From NCBI GenBank assembly GCA_046049675.1, contig JBJORA010000018.1, positions 1 through 64,000 of the forward strand: a stretch of 64,000 nucleotides of DNA, written 5' to 3'. Made by a program: the position numbers and the translations under genes. This DNA is from CAIXQW01 sp046049675 (GTDB lineage Bacteria > Bacteroidota > Bacteroidia > Chitinophagales > Chitinophagaceae). Of this stretch, positions 62,567 to 64,000 are shown piece after piece (positions within the stretch are counted from its first letter, which is position 1; every line of letters starts with the position of its first letter). The notes beneath the pieces are model-generated. The model had not been told where the DNA came from and ran no database searches. It worked only from the letters and a program-made list of their open reading frames with translations.

Positions 62567-64000
62567 CAAATTCGCCATCTTCGTTAAATGTTTTTTTAGC
62601 AGGACCAAAACTAAAATTATATATCGCGCCTAGTAGTATCATGCGCCTTAAGCTCAAGTAGGTATCTTCTGTAATTGTATTGCCGTCTATACTACGATCA
62701 TAACCAGTATTTTGATTAAGCGCATCAAGGACGCTAAGACGCGTTACAAGATTTTTATTTTTTAGAAAACGATATTCAATATTGCCATCTACAAGTGCTC
62801 GATTAAATTGGGTATTAAACCCTGGTTGCTTTTGTTGCCAGTTATAATCTACTTCGCCACTTACAATAAGGCGTGGTGTGCAGAAGATGCTAAAATCCAT
62901 ATTAGGGCCAGCACTCCAGAAATTATTCCTTTGGTTCAACACAGCATTAGAAGAGGAATTATAGGTTACATCTACATCAGCGCCAATACTAATTTTTCTA
63001 CTAATAGCATACCTAATACCGCTACTCGCATTGATATTGCTGCTTTGTCCAAAGCTACGAATATCGTTGACGATACGCGGATTTCTACCGAGAGAGCCAC
63101 TGAGGCCAAACTCTATATTTAGCTTGCCTTTACGAGGTTTATCTAACAAGGCTTGCTTGGCGGAGTCGCTTAGTTTGCGCAGTATAAGACGTGGTGCTCT
63201 AAAACTATATTGCGCCCAACCGTTAGCATTGTATGCACCATTTGTATTGTCGTAGCTGTAAATATTTTGACCAGTTGCAGGTATATACTTTTGCGTTGTA
63301 ACGATTTGCTTAAACGTATTGCTAAACGATACATTCGCCCACAAGCCACTTTCTTTGAGCGACTTGTATTGATTGTAACTTAACCTAAAATTCTGCCTAT
63401 AGCTTTGCACAAGATTTGGATTACCAATCGTAATGTTTAGCGGGTCGCGATTATTGACAATCTGTTGTAATTGCGTAATGCTAGGCTGACTTGTATTGCC
63501 GTTGTAGTTAAAACCTAATGCTCCACTTTGGCCAACTTTATGGCGCAAGTTGAGCGAAGGGAAAAAGTTGATACGGTTGTAATCGTAATTCAAATTTCTA
63601 ATATTATCACTTTGCTTAAATATCGCATACGATGCAGCTGAGCCAGCATTGATACTCATTTTTTTACTTTGGTAAGATATTTTAATGCCTGCTCTATTTG
63701 TAAGGATATTACTTTCAAAATCGTTGCTTAAGCTATCTATCTTCTCAAATGTATTGGCGGTATTTCTTGCATTGGTAACAGTGTTTTGCGCACTTGCTTT
63801 ATTTGTAAAAATGTAAGAGGCTTCTAATAATACCTTATCTGCAATTAATGGCTCGGTGTAGTTGAACTTTGTACTCACACGACTATTATTGTTGTCGGTA
63901 GCGCCATTTTGATCGATTACACGAGCTACGCTACCAAAAACTGTATTACCTACTTGGGTGTTATTGCTTTTATCGTTTGCGATGTCTACTGTAGAATTAA
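62559..64000 (-). CDS. outer-membrane beta-barrel protein (TonB-dependent receptor-like), 5' part missing
   Basis: The frame is open to the right edge, so the N-terminus, any plug domain and the true start lie outside the window. The 480 visible residues are alternating barrel strands with aromatic ends (RINFFPSLNLRHKVG, LRLSYNQYKSLKES-type segments, GGNIEYRF-like strands). They match outer membrane beta-barrel family 3 (OMP_b-brl_3), found in CarboxypepD_reg/TonB-type transporters of Bacteroidota. It has a short acidic C-terminus (NEDGEFDD). Substrate unknown. Co-transcribed with the GLPGLI gene. Confidence 0.85.
   Translation of the reverse strand, partial: NSTVDIANDKSNNTQVGNTVFGSVARVIDQNGATDNNNSRVSTKFNYTEPLIADKVLLEASYIFTNKASAQNTVTNARNTANTFEKIDSLSNDFESNILTNRAGIKISYQSKKMSINAGSAASYAIFKQSDNIRNLNYDYNRINFFPSLNLRHKVGQSGALGFNYNGNTSQPSITQLQQIVNNRDPLNITIGNPNLVQSYRQNFRLSYNQYKSLKESGLWANVSFSNTFKQIVTTQKYIPATGQNIYSYDNTNGAYNANGWAQYSFRAPRLILRKLSDSAKQALLDKPRKGKLNIEFGLSGSLGRNPRIVNDIRSFGQSSNINASSGIRYAISRKISIGADVDVTYNSSSNAVLNQRNNFWSAGPNMDFSIFCTPRLIVSGEVDYNWQQKQPGFNTQFNRALVDGNIEYRFLKNKNLVTRLSVLDALNQNTGYDRSIDGNTITEDTYLSLRRMILLGAIYNFSFGPAKKTFNEDGEFDD

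Overview
The window is Bacteroidota chromosome, most likely from the Chitinophagales/Chitinophagaceae side, though that rank is an inference. Evidence: a MurF-alanine racemase fusion, T9SS type A C-terminal sorting domains on three proteins, a GLPGLI protein beside an outer-membrane barrel gene, an HYR-repeat giant surface protein, and promoters with the phylum's TAnnTTTG -7 box.

Layout. 1-2290: an exported lipoprotein and an LpxD-family acyltransferase. 2290-11551 (minus strand): housekeeping block lspA, murF-alr, terC, pheT, rseP, dxr. 11818-12484 (plus): rplU-rpmA with promoter and terminator. 12523-14516: a REP-type palindrome array around a single-domain Y1 (HUH) transposase. The array is two direct ~0.6 kb copies of the same three-unit module, one on each side of the gene. 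14728-18952 (minus): an unknown protein, a Lys/Ala-rich histone H1-like protein, a leucine-rich-repeat protein and a beta-CASP metallohydrolase. 19294-20913: dnaB. 21181-33069: one ~3,960-residue secreted protein with 31 HYR-type repeats, six of them almost identical. 33279-38161: tsaE, two cold-shock-domain genes, an MbnP/MbnH-like copper protein/diheme enzyme pair, and an rhlE-type helicase.

39531-48385 (minus) is the most unusual part: a four-gene operon transcribed as PLD-SNF2 helicase, Eco57I-like DNA methyltransferase, phosphoribosyltransferase-like protein, NADAR-family protein. It looks like a restriction or defence island. It begins next to a CAT-anticodon tRNA gene and ends beside two decayed gene fragments. 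The helicase/methyltransferase core resembles known restriction-like systems. The addition of a PRTase and a NADAR enzyme suggests nucleotide or base ribosylation chemistry.

48764-64000: housekeeping and envelope genes: tsaC, birA, rsfS-ftsH-LUD, an ECF sigma factor, a thioredoxin reductase-like flavoprotein, a TlpA-like thioredoxin, a TMTC-like membrane glycosyltransferase with TPRs, chrA, a T9SS-sorted protein, an unknown exported protein, a GLPGLI protein and an outer-membrane barrel protein cut by the window edge.

All calls come from reading translations and DNA by eye. No database search was run. Several starts were moved from the longest frame to the more likely position, as stated in the entries.
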